From Treponema vincentii (lineage in GTDB: Bacteria > Spirochaetota > Spirochaetia > Treponematales > Treponemataceae): a DNA stretch of 64,000 nucleotides. Below, one piece after another: positions 63,465-64,000 of this stretch. A program made the translations under genes and the position numbers. Location of the stretch: the NCBI RefSeq assembly GCF_018336815.1, contig NZ_CP050497.1, positions 2,232,001 to 2,296,000 of the forward strand, written 5' to 3'. Below the pieces are notes generated by a model. That model ran no database searches. It was not told where the DNA came from and worked only from the letters and a program-made list of their open reading frames with translations. Within the stretch, counting starts at the first letter, position 1, and each line of letters begins with the position of its first letter.

Positions 63465-64000
63465 TCATTCGGCGCTATGCCCCTTTTGTGAAGATTTAAA
63501 GATTTTTTCCGATCGCATAACATAAATACTGAAGCCGATAAAAAGCAGTAAAAGCACAATTCCGATAATCTTCATAAAATGACTGCCCCTTTGCCCGAGA
63601 AAGTAGACCAGCCAGAATAAAGCCGAAATATTGCAGACCGCTGCAATAGCGTCAAAACAAGCAAACTTATAAAACGGAAAATTGACAAAGCCGGATGTCA
63701 TTGAAATAATATTACGTACACCGAAAGGAATAAAACGTCCACACAAAAAGGTAAAAAAACCGTGCCGGTTAAGGGCACGGGAAATACGAATGACACTATT
63801 TTCGCTTATCAATTTTGAAAAGAATCTGCTGGAAATCCTGCCCCTCCCTAAAAGCCATCCCCAAAAGTACACAAGGCAATCACTGATCACTGCTCCAAAA
63901 TAAAGAGCAGCATAGAAGGCAGGAATAGATGCTTTCTCTTGTTTACAGAGCAAGGCTGCAGTAATAACAATGATATCTTCCGAAATCGGAAGGTTAAATC
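63465..64000 (-). CDS. DedA-family membrane protein, partial
   Basis: The reading frame stays open to the window edge, so the N terminus is missing. The visible 178 residues begin FNLPISEDIIVITAALLC, followed by FGAVISDCLVYFWGWLLGR and the DedA/SNARE-associated signature RFIPFGVRNIISMTSGFVNFPFYKF (63760-63680). Two C-terminal membrane segments follow. DedA proteins act in membrane lipid (undecaprenyl-phosphate or phospholipid) translocation and proton-dependent homeostasis. The basic F-x-G-R-x-x-P motif is intact. TTG 63953 is not the true start. Confidence 0.9.
   Translation of the reverse strand, partial: FNLPISEDIIVITAALLCKQEKASIPAFYAALYFGAVISDCLVYFWGWLLGRGRISSRFFSKLISENSVIRISRALNRHGFFTFLCGRFIPFGVRNIISMTSGFVNFPFYKFACFDAIAAVCNISALFWLVYFLGQRGSHFMKIIGIVLLLLFIGFSIYVMRSEKIFKSSQKGHSAE

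Noticed and set aside
63465..63953. Complete 162-residue membrane protein starting at 63953
   Set aside because: The frame is open to the window edge with conserved DedA sequence upstream. The gene is cut by the window.

Overview
The window comes from a treponeme, most likely an oral Treponema of moderate G+C. I infer this from the cytidylate kinase-ribosomal protein S1 fusion, a di-iron ODP sensor paired with a cytoplasmic chemoreceptor, many spirochaete-type lipoproteins, and a PFOR/PEPCK/class I aldolase metabolism typical of anaerobic fermenters. There are no rRNA or tRNA genes, CRISPR arrays, prophage genes or insertion sequences that I can recognise.

Layout. 0-3.3 kb: a small GIY-YIG-like protein, then a NarL-type two-component system with a membrane protein. 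3.3-7.2 kb (minus): an importer operon (binding lipoprotein, fused double permease, inositol-monophosphatase-family enzyme). 7.5-15 kb: PFOR, a DEAD-box helicase, peptidase T and a truncated grpE. 15.4-19 kb: a large beta-helix surface lipoprotein. 19.1-22 kb: TrkA/TrkH potassium uptake. 22.4-24.2 kb: ODP oxygen/iron sensor and MCP. 24.3-31 kb (minus): hisS, cmk-rpsA, an NtrC-like regulator lacking GAFTGA, a TPR protein and a lipoprotein. 31-34 kb: a heptanucleotide array and an Ig-like lipoprotein. 34-42 kb (minus): RlmK-like methyltransferase, Rex, spirochaete hypotheticals, dusB, tatD, pckG. 42-50.4 kb: NlpA-type lipoprotein, TPR protein, DUF1980 protein, ApbE, a 1199-residue alpha-amylase-family protein and aldolase. 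50.7-55.1 kb: an AAA/PD-(D/E)XK gene followed by a SIR2 remnant, an alcohol dehydrogenase and an esterase. 55.1-58.9 kb: a sugar ABC importer and a thioesterase. 59-64 kb: two lipoproteins (one a SAM-hydrolase homologue), a membrane protein, a second TrkA-type protein and DedA (cut by the window edge).

Two things stand out. First, the intergenic DNA is full of inverted repeats that fall into families. The most striking is a two-copy nested-hairpin element (22.15-22.35 kb and 56.45-56.65 kb). Its 51-base core is nearly identical, its flanking stems differ in sequence but stay complementary, and both copies end in a second hairpin and an AAGGAAGG box. One copy lies between the binding protein and permease of the sugar importer. 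A second family (GGGG[AC]TGTCC...) has five copies, and a third has an ACATCC(G/T)TGT loop core. One member of the third family lies in-frame inside a coding sequence. Second, at least eight genes carry single-base frameshifts, nearly all in A/T runs. This is either a sequencing artefact or real decay or slippage, and it decides whether trkH, dusB, apbE and others are functional.
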